From: SFLA01 sp045533895
GTDB taxonomy: Bacteria > Bacillota > Clostridia > Oscillospirales > CAG-382
Reading direction: 5' to 3'
NCBI GenBank assembly: GCA_045533895.1
Contig: JAZSIT010000154.1
Span: forward strand, 1 to 29,076
DNA length: 29,076 nt
Positions 7,488 to 14,497 of this stretch are shown here, in pieces. Within the stretch, counting starts at the first letter, position 1; each line of letters opens with the position of its first letter. The notes beneath the pieces were generated by a model. It was not told where the DNA came from. It worked only from the letters and a program-made list of their open reading frames with translations, and did no database searches. The translations under genes and the position numbers were made by a program.

Positions 7488-7706
7488 TTAATTGTTATCC
7501 GGTGCGTTGATCTCTTCGGTAGGAGTGGCAAACATCATAATGCCTGCTATCATACTTACAAAGAGAAATACGCATACCTTCCAGCCATTGGTTATCTCGC
7601 CCTTTTCCAGTTTTTTAAGGGTGATCGCACCGAAAATGACAGGGAAAATTAAATAGAATGTGGCTACCATGCCGATTATGGTAAAGATTTTAATTGCTTT
7701 TTTCAT
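7488..7706 (-). CDS. Small two-helix membrane protein
   Basis: A 72-residue protein beginning MKKAIKIF, with two hydrophobic helices (about 5-28 and 42-62). They are separated by a charged turn, ITLKKLEKGEITNGWK, and followed by a short acidic tail. The ATG at 7706 is chosen because GAGG (7716-7713) lies 6 nt upstream; an in-frame GTG at 7718 overlaps that site. The FGAITLKKLEKG...GWK turn is reminiscent of small membrane proteins in Clostridia, but I do not recognise a named function. A consensus promoter lies at 7740-7768. Confidence 0.7.
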   Translation of the reverse strand: MKKAIKIFTIIGMVATFYLIFPVIFGAITLKKLEKGEITNGWKVCVFLFVSMIAGIMMFATPTEEINAPDNN

Positions 7707-7739
7707 AACAAACCTCACTGGTGTATTTATACTTTTAAT

Positions 7740-7768
7740 ATTTTAATATATTATTCACATTTTGTCAA
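7740..7768 (-). promoter_or_regulatory. Promoter of the small membrane protein gene
   Basis: On the minus strand, TTGACA (7768-7763), 17 bp, then TAAAAT (7745-7740). It sits directly after the stop codon of the upstream RACo-like gene. Confidence 0.8.
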
Positions 7769-7771
7769 CAA

Positions 7772-9253
7772 TCAGTTAACTTTGCCCAAAAACATATTAT
7801 CAATAAAGGCGTTGTTAAAATCGTCACTGCCGCCCAGTTCAACATGGACGGATTTTTTTGCAATACTCTCCCCAAGGGAAATATAATTTTTATCAAAAAG
7901 CATTTTCACAGCACCCGAAAGAGCGGCGTTGCCCAATACCTTTACCTTTCCCTCAAGTTCAAAAGGAACGAGACCTATTGCGGCGGCGGAAGAAATATTA
8001 AGTTTACTTCCGAAACCTCCTGCCAGATATAAAGTATTAATTTCGCGCATATCTGTTCCCGAGCGGGCAAGCAATACCTCAATTCCTGCGGCTACAGCCG
8101 CTTTTGCAAGGATCAAAGCACGAATATCGGCAGGTAAAAGCGTTATTTTACCGCCGTTTGCGCTTATATCAAGTTCGCCGAAAACCGCGCCGGTTTTATC
8201 GATTCGCTCTGTCTCGATAAAAGCGGCAACTGCATCAATAAGACCCGAGCCGCATATTCCCACAGCAGGAAGATTTCCAAAGGTATGGGCGTATATATTT
8301 CCGTCCTCTGCCCAGACGCGGTGCACCGCGCCAATAATACCGCCGCAACCGCAGGATATTTCCGCCCCCTCAAAGGCAGGTCCTGCCGCAGTGGAGGTAA
8401 CGTAAAGAACACCGTTTTTCCACAAAGCTATTTCGCCGTTTGTGCCCATATCGCAAAGAAGGGCGGTTTCATCCCTTTCCCACATGCCGGATTCAAGGAC
8501 GGCGGCAGTTATATCTCCGCCGACAAAAGCGTTCATGCAGGGAGCAAGATAGGTTTTTATTCCAAACAGTTCTGTCCATTTGCCAAACAGCGTTTCCGAA
8601 ATAAAGGGCGCACGGGCTATGGAAGACGGGTCTATACCTGTAAGCAGATAAAGCATTGCCGTATTTCCGGCTATTACCATACAGTCAACATCGGTATTAT
8701 GTATACCAATGCTATCGCACGCTTGGGTCAGCAGAGAGAAAACGCAGTTGGTTATCTGCTCCTTAAGTTTTTCGCTGTTCCCTTTTAACGATTCCCCTAT
8801 TCTGCCGATAACATCTGCGGAAAAGATGCGTTGCGGGTTAAGTGCGCTCTCTTCGCCCACGCATATTCCATCTGCGGAAAACAGCTTTAACACAACGGTG
8901 GTAGTGCCTATATCAACTGCCGCTCCGTAGTTCCAATCTCTATCGCCTGCGGTAAACGCCGTAGTGCCTGTTTGGATATGAGCAAAGGTTTCCTCAGGGA
9001 ATAGCAATTCTGCCGTTGCGTCGCCGTACAGCACCGTCCGGCAGGCAAGACGGCAGCCGGCATTAATTTCCGCGCTGCCGGGCGCAGAAATATCCCCCGT
9101 AATTTTTACAGCGCATTTTAAGCATTTGCCCTTTCCGCCGCAGGGGGATAAAACACTATACCCCGCCTTTGCCAAAAGGTCCTTAAGCACGGGCGCGCCT
9201 TCAAAGGGGATGATAACCTTTTTATTGTTTTGTATTAATGTAAGTATTGCCAT
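7772..9253 (-). CDS. RACo-like corrinoid-protein reductive activator (2Fe-2S, ASKHA/DUF4445)
   Basis: A 493-residue cytoplasmic protein. The N-terminal ferredoxin-like domain carries C38, C44, C47 and C71 (CGGKGKCLKC, then CRLAC), the usual 2Fe-2S arrangement. The remainder is an ASKHA ATPase fold with VDIGTTTVVLKLFS, LCDMGTNGEIALW and LYLAGGFGSKLN, as in DUF4445 proteins. Known relatives use ATP to reduce inactive Co(II) corrinoid proteins back to Co(I). No corrinoid protein or methyltransferase is adjacent, so the partner must be elsewhere, possibly methionine synthase (inference). The ATG at 9253 is chosen; AAGGG lies about 11 nt upstream and the in-frame GTG at 9265 overlaps it. Confidence 0.88.
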   Translation of the reverse strand: MAILTLIQNNKKVIIPFEGAPVLKDLLAKAGYSVLSPCGGKGKCLKCAVKITGDISAPGSAEINAGCRLACRTVLYGDATAELLFPEETFAHIQTGTTAFTAGDRDWNYGAAVDIGTTTVVLKLFSADGICVGEESALNPQRIFSADVIGRIGESLKGNSEKLKEQITNCVFSLLTQACDSIGIHNTDVDCMVIAGNTAMLYLLTGIDPSSIARAPFISETLFGKWTELFGIKTYLAPCMNAFVGGDITAAVLESGMWERDETALLCDMGTNGEIALWKNGVLYVTSTAAGPAFEGAEISCGCGGIIGAVHRVWAEDGNIYAHTFGNLPAVGICGSGLIDAVAAFIETERIDKTGAVFGELDISANGGKITLLPADIRALILAKAAVAAGIEVLLARSGTDMREINTLYLAGGFGSKLNISSAAAIGLVPFELEGKVKVLGNAALSGAVKMLFDKNYISLGESIAKKSVHVELGGSDDFNNAFIDNMFLGKVN

Positions 9254-9293
9254 TAGATTCAGCACCCTTCTTAATACAATTAATCTTTTATAA

Positions 9294-9322
9294 ATTATAC
9301 TAAAACATTATATAAAAAGCAA
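9294..9322 (-). promoter_or_regulatory. Promoter of the RACo-like gene
   Basis: On the minus strand, TTGCTT (9322-9317), 17 bp, TATAAT (9299-9294). This puts the start of transcription about 35 nt before the ATG. Confidence 0.75.
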
Positions 9323-9334
9323 CCGTGAAATTAA

Positions 9335-9367
9335 GAAAAGAACCGCCTGCATATTTTTCAGGCGGTT
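9335..9367 (-). terminator. Terminator downstream of the MATE gene
   Basis: AACCGCCTG (9341-9349) pairs with CAGGCGGTT (9359-9367). On the minus strand the stem is followed by CTTTTCTT, and the plus strand also has a T-run, so it can work both ways. Confidence 0.8.
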
Positions 9368-9426
9368 TTGGGGTGATTTTTTTCGGGGTCCCTGAAAATG
9401 CGGACGCATTTTTGGGGTGATTTTTT
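9366..9426 (-). repeat. Directly repeated 17-mer around a small hairpin
   Basis: TTTTGGGGTGATTTTTT occurs at 9366-9382 and again at 9410-9426, 44 bp apart. Between them lie AAAATGCG and CGCATTTT (9395-9412), an inverted repeat with a 2-nt centre, and GGGGTCCC. On the minus strand the second copy starts within the stop codon of the MATE gene. The AAAAAATCACC core is shared with the repeats flanking thrS. Confidence 0.65.
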
Positions 9427-10792
9427 ATTCGTCTTTGGGTAAGCGTTTTAAGAATATAAGTCCCATTGGCAGAGACACAGTTGCCGCCGCGAAATACGCA
9501 AGAGGCTGGGCGAGCTCGATACCCAAAACGCCGATAAAGCGCGGGAGAATTATACACAGAGGTATAAAGATAAGACCGCTCTGCAGGCAGGAAAGTATGA
9601 GCGCGGGCACGCTTTTTCCTATACTTTGGAACAGCATTGTGGCAACAACGGAAACGGGCAGGAACATAAGGAAAACACATTGTATACGCAAAGCCTCGCC
9701 GCCTATTTTAACAACGTCCGCCTCATCTCGGAAAAGGGAGATTATCTGCGGTGCAAAAGCGAAACAGCAGGCGGCTATAATACCCATAAACGCCGCACCG
9801 AAGACTGTAGTAAAGTATGCGCTCTTCTTTACTCTTGAATACTTTTTTGCGCCGTAGTTAAATGCAGACACAGGCTGGAAGCCCTGACCGATACCAAGAC
9901 CTACGCTAAATATAAGGCTTGACGTTCTGCCGACGTATCCCATTGCGGCAATAGCCGCATCTTCGAAAGGCTTTGCCTGGGCGTTAAGCACCATTGTGGA
10001 CACGCTGTTAAGTCCCTGACGAGCCAGACTGGGCAGACCGGTGAGAATAATATCCCACAGTATGCCGAACTCTTTTGAAAGCAAGCGGAAAGAAATGCAG
10101 CTTTGGGTCTTTTTGAGCAAAAACATTGAAAAGAGGATTCCAAAAGATGTATACTGGGATATGGCGGTGGCAAGTCCCGCACCGCTTATATCCAGCCCGC
10201 ACTTAAAGATAAGAATGGGGTCAAGAATAATATTAAGTATACCGCCGGTGGTTAACCCCACCATGGCAAGAGTGGCTTTACCCTCATAGCGGAGGATATT
10301 GTTAAGCACACAGCTTGTGGTCATTGCGGGGGCGGCGATAAGTATCCAAAATCCGTAATCCATTGCGTGGGGCAAAATGGTCTTTGTACTGCCAAGCAAC
10401 AGCATTAAGGGCTTTAGAAAAATAAGTCCAAAAACCATAATAAGTACGCCGCAGATGAGGGCGGAGAAAAAGCCGAAAGACGCATATTTGCCCGCTTTTT
10501 CTATATGTTTACCGCCAAGCTGACGGCTTATATGGCTTCCCGCGCCGTGGCCGAACATAAACCCAAATGCCTGAAGAATGGACATTATTCCGAAAACGAT
10601 GCTGGTGGCTCCCCCTGCACTTAAGGATATTTGGCTGACAAAATAGGAGTCTGCCATATTGTATATGTTTGTTATGAGCATACTGATAGTTGTCGGTATG
10701 CCCAAGGTAAGCACCAGCCGCGCCACGGGCGTTCCGGTCATTTTTTTATACTGGCTGTCCGCCGACGCAGACAGCTTTTGTGTTTCGCTCAT
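9425..10792 (-). CDS. MATE family efflux transporter
   Basis: A 455-residue exporter of the multidrug and toxin extrusion family, predicted to have 12 membrane helices and to work by cation antiport. VARLVLTLGIPTTISMLITNIYNMADSYFVSQ at the N-terminus and the GHGAGSHISRQLGGK segment at about 78-95 are typical of the DinF/NorM-like Clostridia group; GLGIGQGFQPVSAFNYGAK marks the start of the second half. The start codon overlaps the stop of the upstream XRE gene by 4 bp (ATGA), so the pair is co-translated and the regulator probably controls the exporter. The substrate is unknown. Confidence 0.93.
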   Translation of the reverse strand: MSETQKLSASADSQYKKMTGTPVARLVLTLGIPTTISMLITNIYNMADSYFVSQISLSAGGATSIVFGIMSILQAFGFMFGHGAGSHISRQLGGKHIEKAGKYASFGFFSALICGVLIMVFGLIFLKPLMLLLGSTKTILPHAMDYGFWILIAAPAMTTSCVLNNILRYEGKATLAMVGLTTGGILNIILDPILIFKCGLDISGAGLATAISQYTSFGILFSMFLLKKTQSCISFRLLSKEFGILWDIILTGLPSLARQGLNSVSTMVLNAQAKPFEDAAIAAMGYVGRTSSLIFSVGLGIGQGFQPVSAFNYGAKKYSRVKKSAYFTTVFGAAFMGIIAACCFAFAPQIISLFRDEADVVKIGGEALRIQCVFLMFLPVSVVATMLFQSIGKSVPALILSCLQSGLIFIPLCIILPRFIGVLGIELAQPLAYFAAATVSLPMGLIFLKRLPKDE

Positions 10793-11022
10793 TTTTTCGC
10801 CTCGGGATTAAGTTTTCTCGGTATATCAGTAAGACCAAGAAGATAGTCAACTGAAATATTATAGTGTTGAGCTAATTTTATATACTTATCAACACCCATC
10901 ATTTGCGTACCGTTTTCCCATTTACTTACTTGCTGTCTTGTTGTGCCTAAAAGCTCAGCTATATCATTTTGTGTAAGATCATTATCTTCACGAACATCTT
11001 TTAATCTTTTATAGCAATTCAC
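10789..11022 (-). CDS. XRE-family HTH regulator coupled to the MATE exporter
   Basis: A 77-residue DNA-binding protein made almost entirely of a Cro/C1-type helix-turn-helix: RLKDVREDNDLTQNDIAELL, then TTRQQVSKWENGTQ as the recognition region, and YKLAQ-type helix 4 followed by ISVDYLLGLTD. The start is taken as GTG at 11022 because AAAGGAGG (11038-11031) is 8 nt upstream; the frame stays open to a GTG at 11079 but that extension has no ribosome site. It has no ligand-binding domain. It is translationally coupled to the MATE gene and divergent from a small + strand gene. A palindrome at 11080-11095 between them is a good operator candidate. Confidence 0.9.
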   Translation of the reverse strand: MNCYKRLKDVREDNDLTQNDIAELLGTTRQQVSKWENGTQMMGVDKYIKLAQHYNISVDYLLGLTDIPRKLNPEAKK

Positions 11023-11079
11023 CTTAATAACCTCCTTTGAGCATATTATATCACGCACTTTATAAGATGCCCTCGACAC

Positions 11080-11095
11080 GCACCTTAAAAGGTGC
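11080..11095. promoter_or_regulatory. Palindrome in the XRE / DUF6809 divergent promoter region
   Basis: GCACCTTAAAAGGTGC has perfect 7-bp arms with a 2-bp centre. It lies upstream of TATAAT of the XRE gene (minus strand, around 11044-11053) and directly before the presumed -35 region of the + strand gene, whose -10 TATACT is at 11119-11124. Its size suits an XRE dimer. Confidence 0.6.
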
Positions 11096-11141
11096 TAAAA
11101 TAACACTATAAACTTATTTATACTAAACCAGGAGTAAAATT

Positions 11142-11399
11142 ATGGAAAAACTACTTGATGATTTATGGTATTCATATATTCAATGCGAGGATTCGGTAGA
11201 CAGCAAGGAAGCCAAAGAGGTATTAAAAAAGCTTGTTGAAATTGAGGATAAATTTATTTCTACGTTGGATGAAGAACAACACGAAGTTTTTGATTCGTAT
11301 TGCTGTTTATACAGCGATCTTTTCTGCATTTATGAAAAGGAAGCTTTCGTAAAAGGGCTGAAATTTGCTACCAAATATCTGCTTAATACCATAGAATAA
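11142..11399 (+). CDS. Small acidic protein, DUF6809-like
   Basis: An 85-residue, acidic, mostly helical cytoplasmic protein: MEKLLDDLWYSYIQ, a variable middle with ALKKL-like KEVLKKLVEIEDKFISTLDEEQ, and a C-terminus FVKGLKFATKYLLNTI. The layout resembles DUF6809, small proteins common in Clostridia and their mobile elements and without a known function; this match is from memory of the pattern. AGGAG (11130-11134) lies 7 nt before the ATG. It is divergent from the XRE-MATE pair and may be under the same operator. Confidence 0.7.
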   Translation: MEKLLDDLWYSYIQCEDSVDSKEAKEVLKKLVEIEDKFISTLDEEQHEVFDSYCCLYSDLFCIYEKEAFVKGLKFATKYLLNTIE

Positions 11400-11403
11400 A
11401 ATA

Positions 11404-11430
11404 ACTTCCGCAGCACACAACTGCGGAAGT
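11404..11430 (-). terminator. Terminator of the two-lipoprotein operon
   Basis: ACTTCCGCAG (11404-11413) pairs perfectly with CTGCGGAAGT (11421-11430) around a 7-nt loop. The U-rich tail TTATTTTATT lies on the minus-strand side. It may also stop the converging DUF6809-like transcript. Confidence 0.8.
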
Positions 11431-11450
11431 CGATAAAATATAAATTATTC

Positions 11451-12755
11451 TTAATTCGAATATCCGGGATGAATGGTTACCACTTCTCCGCCGAGAGAGG
11501 AATCAACACCGTCAAAGGTAACGGTGAAATACTTGGATTCGGGCGCGCTGGTGGTGCCGCGGCGGTCTTCGTTCATAGCAACGCGGTAAAGGGTGCCGTC
11601 GATAACGCGGTAGAGATATGTCTCGTGCCAGATAATATTGGAAACGAGAGTGTCTGTAGGAATGGCGGTACCGCCCTCGTTGCCCGATTGGTCGATAGCG
11701 TTGACGCGCTTGAACTCGGCGTCAATACCCGTTCCGTGACCGGGAGAGGTGAAAACAGGGCTTAAAAAGTCTGCAGGGTCCTTCCAGCCGTATTCTTCAC
11801 GCATTTTAACAGATTCGGGCAGGGTGGATTTTTCGATAACCTCTATCTGCAACTGCATCTTGTTTTCTTCGGGAACGTAAACGATAATGCGAAGCTTATC
11901 TCCGGGGAGATAATAATATTCGGTATAACGCCAATGGTAATTTGCAATACAGTTGTTGCCGTTGGCAGAAACTGCGTATTCGCCGCCGTGTGCGTCGTAT
12001 CCGCCTAAATCTTGGTCGGTATCGGTAATATAACGCCAGAAAGGACGGAATGCAATACATCCCGTACTTAACGTGCTGGAAGAAACGTTTACCAGTGCAC
12101 GGGAGAAGGAAAGTCCCACATCAGATTCGCTGGTCGCGTGTCCGCCCAGATAAACCGAGGGGTTATCAAGACTTTTAACGTTAGGGTCAACGTTAAGGCT
12201 TGTATCTGCGCTTCCGTTATAACGGGACAGTTTTACTTCGGGAAGAGTAACCGTAACCTCGATACCCACCCATTTATCCTTGGAAGAAACCACCTTGTGA
12301 TACCACGCGCCGCCAAACACGGCAGGAGCAGCAGGATTAAGCTTTTCGCCGTCAATCTCGCCTTCCCATACGGGAGGAGCAGAAAGAACACTTGTCTCCA
12401 CCACGGTTATTTTTCTGAACTTGGGCTCGGCAGAGTTGCCTGCCGCATCGGATAAAAAGTATGTCACGGTGTATTCTCCGGGTATATCCGGATCAAAGCC
12501 TCCCTTGTTTATCTGTATTTTGTCGGTAATGGTACCGTCTACATTGTCTTTTCCGGTAACGCCTGTCATAAGATTGTAGTCGGTGCCCTTTTTAATGGTG
12601 ACTTCCGCAGTAGCCTTAGGCACACGGATTACCGGCGGCTCGGTATCCACCACGTCTGCCTGCGATGCAAAAGAAGTATCCGAAACCTCCGCAGACGGGG
12701 TACAGCCGCTAAGTAAAACCAGTATGCTTAGTATTGCAATAATTGTTTTCTTCAT
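11451..12755 (-). CDS. Lipoprotein with DUF5011/HYR-like Ig domain and unknown C-terminal domain
   Basis: A 434-residue secreted lipoprotein with the signal MKKTIIAILSILVLLSGC, Cys18 being lipidated. Residues about 37-120 form an Ig-like module of the DUF5011/HYR kind: DTEPPVIRVP, KGTDYNLMTGVTGKDNVDGT, then PGEYTVTYFLSDAAGNS. The remaining 300 residues are beta-rich and aromatic (WYHKVVSSKDKWVGIEVTV, SVYLGGHATSESDVGLSFSR, ANYHWRYTEYYYLPGDKLRI) and I do not recognise the fold; a lectin-like sandwich is possible. It follows the preceding lipoprotein gene by 13 bp and has only a weak ribosome site, suggesting translational coupling. A surface carbohydrate-binding or adhesion role is a guess. Confidence 0.75.
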   Translation of the reverse strand: MKKTIIAILSILVLLSGCTPSAEVSDTSFASQADVVDTEPPVIRVPKATAEVTIKKGTDYNLMTGVTGKDNVDGTITDKIQINKGGFDPDIPGEYTVTYFLSDAAGNSAEPKFRKITVVETSVLSAPPVWEGEIDGEKLNPAAPAVFGGAWYHKVVSSKDKWVGIEVTVTLPEVKLSRYNGSADTSLNVDPNVKSLDNPSVYLGGHATSESDVGLSFSRALVNVSSSTLSTGCIAFRPFWRYITDTDQDLGGYDAHGGEYAVSANGNNCIANYHWRYTEYYYLPGDKLRIIVYVPEENKMQLQIEVIEKSTLPESVKMREEYGWKDPADFLSPVFTSPGHGTGIDAEFKRVNAIDQSGNEGGTAIPTDTLVSNIIWHETYLYRVIDGTLYRVAMNEDRRGTTSAPESKYFTVTFDGVDSSLGGEVVTIHPGYSN

Positions 12756-12768
12756 AGTTTTCTACCGT

Positions 12769-13743
12769 TTATTCAAGAGAAATTGTAGTGTTGCTTATAT
12801 CAATATCGCACAAATCAAGGGTGACAGCGCCGCTTTCATAACCGCTAAAGAACAACTGCTGTATGAGAAAAACACGGCAGGTCTGTTCTCCGGGGTTGCC
12901 GACAAACATTATGTGCCCGCCATCGGGAATAAGAGTATCCAAATCCTTAAGTATGCCCTTGAACATGCCGCCGCCGTTTGAAGCATCGATAGTATTTGTC
13001 CATGCAAAGCCGGAATTTTTAACACTTCCGTCCGCGTCTATCTGAATGTTTTCACCTGCGGCAATGCGTACCTGAACTATATTATAATCCTCATCAGTTA
13101 TTACAATAACTCCGTTGGGGAAGAAGGGAACGTTTCCGTTGTTGGTGTGGTCTGCGGAATAAGCATTGTACTGGGCGGTAAAAGTATCAAGGTCCATTAT
13201 CTGAATAACGTCCGAAGTGCGGAACTTAGTTCCCGACGTGGTGTAGCTTAACGCATCTGTTGAGTTTACGGCATAATTTCCGCTAAAGGTGATAACGCTT
13301 TGGGCAACGATTTCTTTAACTGTTACCTCAAGAGTAACGGTGGAAAGGTTTCCGTCCTCATCCTGCGCCTGCAGAGTAAGAGTATATGTGCCCGCTATGT
13401 CTTTATTATAGCCGCCATCATCTGTTACAGTGATAACGATATCCGCGTCTGCAGTGATATTATCCCGTGCGATAATTCCGGAAAGGAGGTCTGTTTCCTC
13501 GCCAACATTATGGGAAACCGACGGTAAAGCACCGTCAACCGCGTCTACAAACGCAGGAGGAATAGTGTCTTTTTTATCCGAAGGAACAGAAACTGTTTCG
13601 GAAATGTCATTGTTTGTATCCACAGAAGTATCTTTGCTTGTATCCGAGGAGACAACGCTTTGGTTGCCGCCTTCTTCAGTACAGGATACGGCAATAATGC
13701 ACAGTGCAAAAGCCAAAAATAATAAAGCAATTCTTTTTAACAT
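12769..13743 (-). CDS. Lipoprotein with DUF5011/HYR-like Ig domain
   Basis: A 324-residue secreted lipoprotein. The start is the ATG at 13743 (MLKRIALLFL), with GGGAGG (13756-13751) 7 nt upstream; the GTG at 13758 overlaps that site. The lipobox AVSC places the lipidated Cys at residue 21. A Ser/Thr/Asp-rich linker is followed by an Ig-like module (about 58-140) with DTIPPAFVDA, VGEETDLLSGIIARDNIT and AGTYTLTLQAQDEDGNLSTV, the same architecture as the next gene. The C-terminal half (ITFSGNYAVNSTDALSYTTS, FFPNGVIVITDEDYNIVQVR) is unrecognised. It is first in a two-gene operon with a very good promoter at 13777-13805. Confidence 0.75.
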   Translation of the reverse strand: MLKRIALLFLAFALCIIAVSCTEEGGNQSVVSSDTSKDTSVDTNNDISETVSVPSDKKDTIPPAFVDAVDGALPSVSHNVGEETDLLSGIIARDNITADADIVITVTDDGGYNKDIAGTYTLTLQAQDEDGNLSTVTLEVTVKEIVAQSVITFSGNYAVNSTDALSYTTSGTKFRTSDVIQIMDLDTFTAQYNAYSADHTNNGNVPFFPNGVIVITDEDYNIVQVRIAAGENIQIDADGSVKNSGFAWTNTIDASNGGGMFKGILKDLDTLIPDGGHIMFVGNPGEQTCRVFLIQQLFFSGYESGAVTLDLCDIDISNTTISLE

Positions 13744-13776
13744 AAATAAGCCTCCCACTTTATTTGGTATATATTG

Positions 13777-13805
13777 ATTATATCACAACATAAATCACAT
13801 ATCAA
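13777..13805 (-). promoter_or_regulatory. Promoter of the two-lipoprotein operon
   Basis: On the minus strand, TTGATA (13805-13800), 17 bp, TATAAT (13782-13777). Confidence 0.85.
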
Positions 13806-13807
13806 TA

Positions 13808-13843
13808 AAAAAATCTCATTCCGTGGCGGAAATGAGATTTTTG
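13808..13843 (-). terminator. Terminator of uraA-upp
   Basis: ATCTCATTCCG (13813-13823) pairs with CGGAAATGAGAT (13827-13838), with a one-base bulge and A/T runs on both sides. It lies 13 bp after the upp stop. Confidence 0.85.
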
Positions 13844-13855
13844 TTAAAGATAAAA

Positions 13856-14497
13856 CTATTTTGTGCCGAAGAGTCTGTCGCCTGCGTCGCCCAGACCGGG
13901 GAGAATATATCCGTTCTCGTTAAGGCATCTGTCCAACGTGGAAACGTAAACATTAACGTCGGGATGTGCCTCAGCAACCTTGGAAACACCTTCGGGCGCG
14001 CCGATAATAGCCATAAACTTTATATGCTTACAGCCATGCTGTTTAAGCAGCTTTATCGCATCGCAAGCACTGCCGCCCGTTGCCAGCATAGGGTCAACCA
14101 GAAGCACCAGCTTATCGTCGATATCCTTGGGAAGCTTGCAGTAGTATTCGCAGGGCTCAAGGGTTTCTTCGTTGCGGTACATACCGATATGACCTACACG
14201 GGCTGAGGGGAATAAAACGTGAATTCCGTTTACCATACCCAGACCTGCGCGAAGTATGGGAACGATAACAATGGAATTATCCTTTACCATACGCTGGGTG
14301 CAGGTTTCAAGGGGAGTTTTTACCTCAACCTCCGTGGTTGGAACGCCGTCTTTAAGACTTTCGTATGTCATAAGAGTGGTTATCTCTTCAACCAGCTCGC
14401 GGAATTCCTTCATGCTCGTCTTTTCATCGCGAAGTATGGCAATTTTGTGTCTTATAAGAGGATGGTCGAAAATGACCACGTTTTCATAGTTTTTCAT
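13856..14497 (-). CDS. upp: Uracil phosphoribosyltransferase
   Basis: A 213-residue cytoplasmic enzyme converting uracil and PRPP to UMP for pyrimidine salvage. It shows HPLIRHKIAILRD at the N-terminus, VPILRAGLGMV (79-89), the PRPP-binding loop VDPMLATGGSA (about 134-144), and the uracil-binding tail YILPGLGDAGDRLFGTK. Length is normal for the family. The ATG shares one base with the stop codon of the uracil permease gene just upstream, so import and conversion of uracil are made together. Confidence 0.98.
   Translation of the reverse strand: MKNYENVVIFDHPLIRHKIAILRDEKTSMKEFRELVEEITTLMTYESLKDGVPTTEVEVKTPLETCTQRMVKDNSIVIVPILRAGLGMVNGIHVLFPSARVGHIGMYRNEETLEPCEYYCKLPKDIDDKLVLLVDPMLATGGSACDAIKLLKQHGCKHIKFMAIIGAPEGVSKVAEAHPDVNVYVSTLDRCLNENGYILPGLGDAGDRLFGTK

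Noticed and set aside
8285..8788. Plus-strand frames opposite the RACo-like gene
   Set aside because: Shadow frames; the minus strand carries the 2Fe-2S and ASKHA motifs throughout.
11023..11079. N-terminal extension of the XRE protein to a GTG at 11079
   Set aside because: The extension spans the promoter TATAAT and lacks a ribosome site, while a perfect AAAGGAGG precedes the GTG at 11022.
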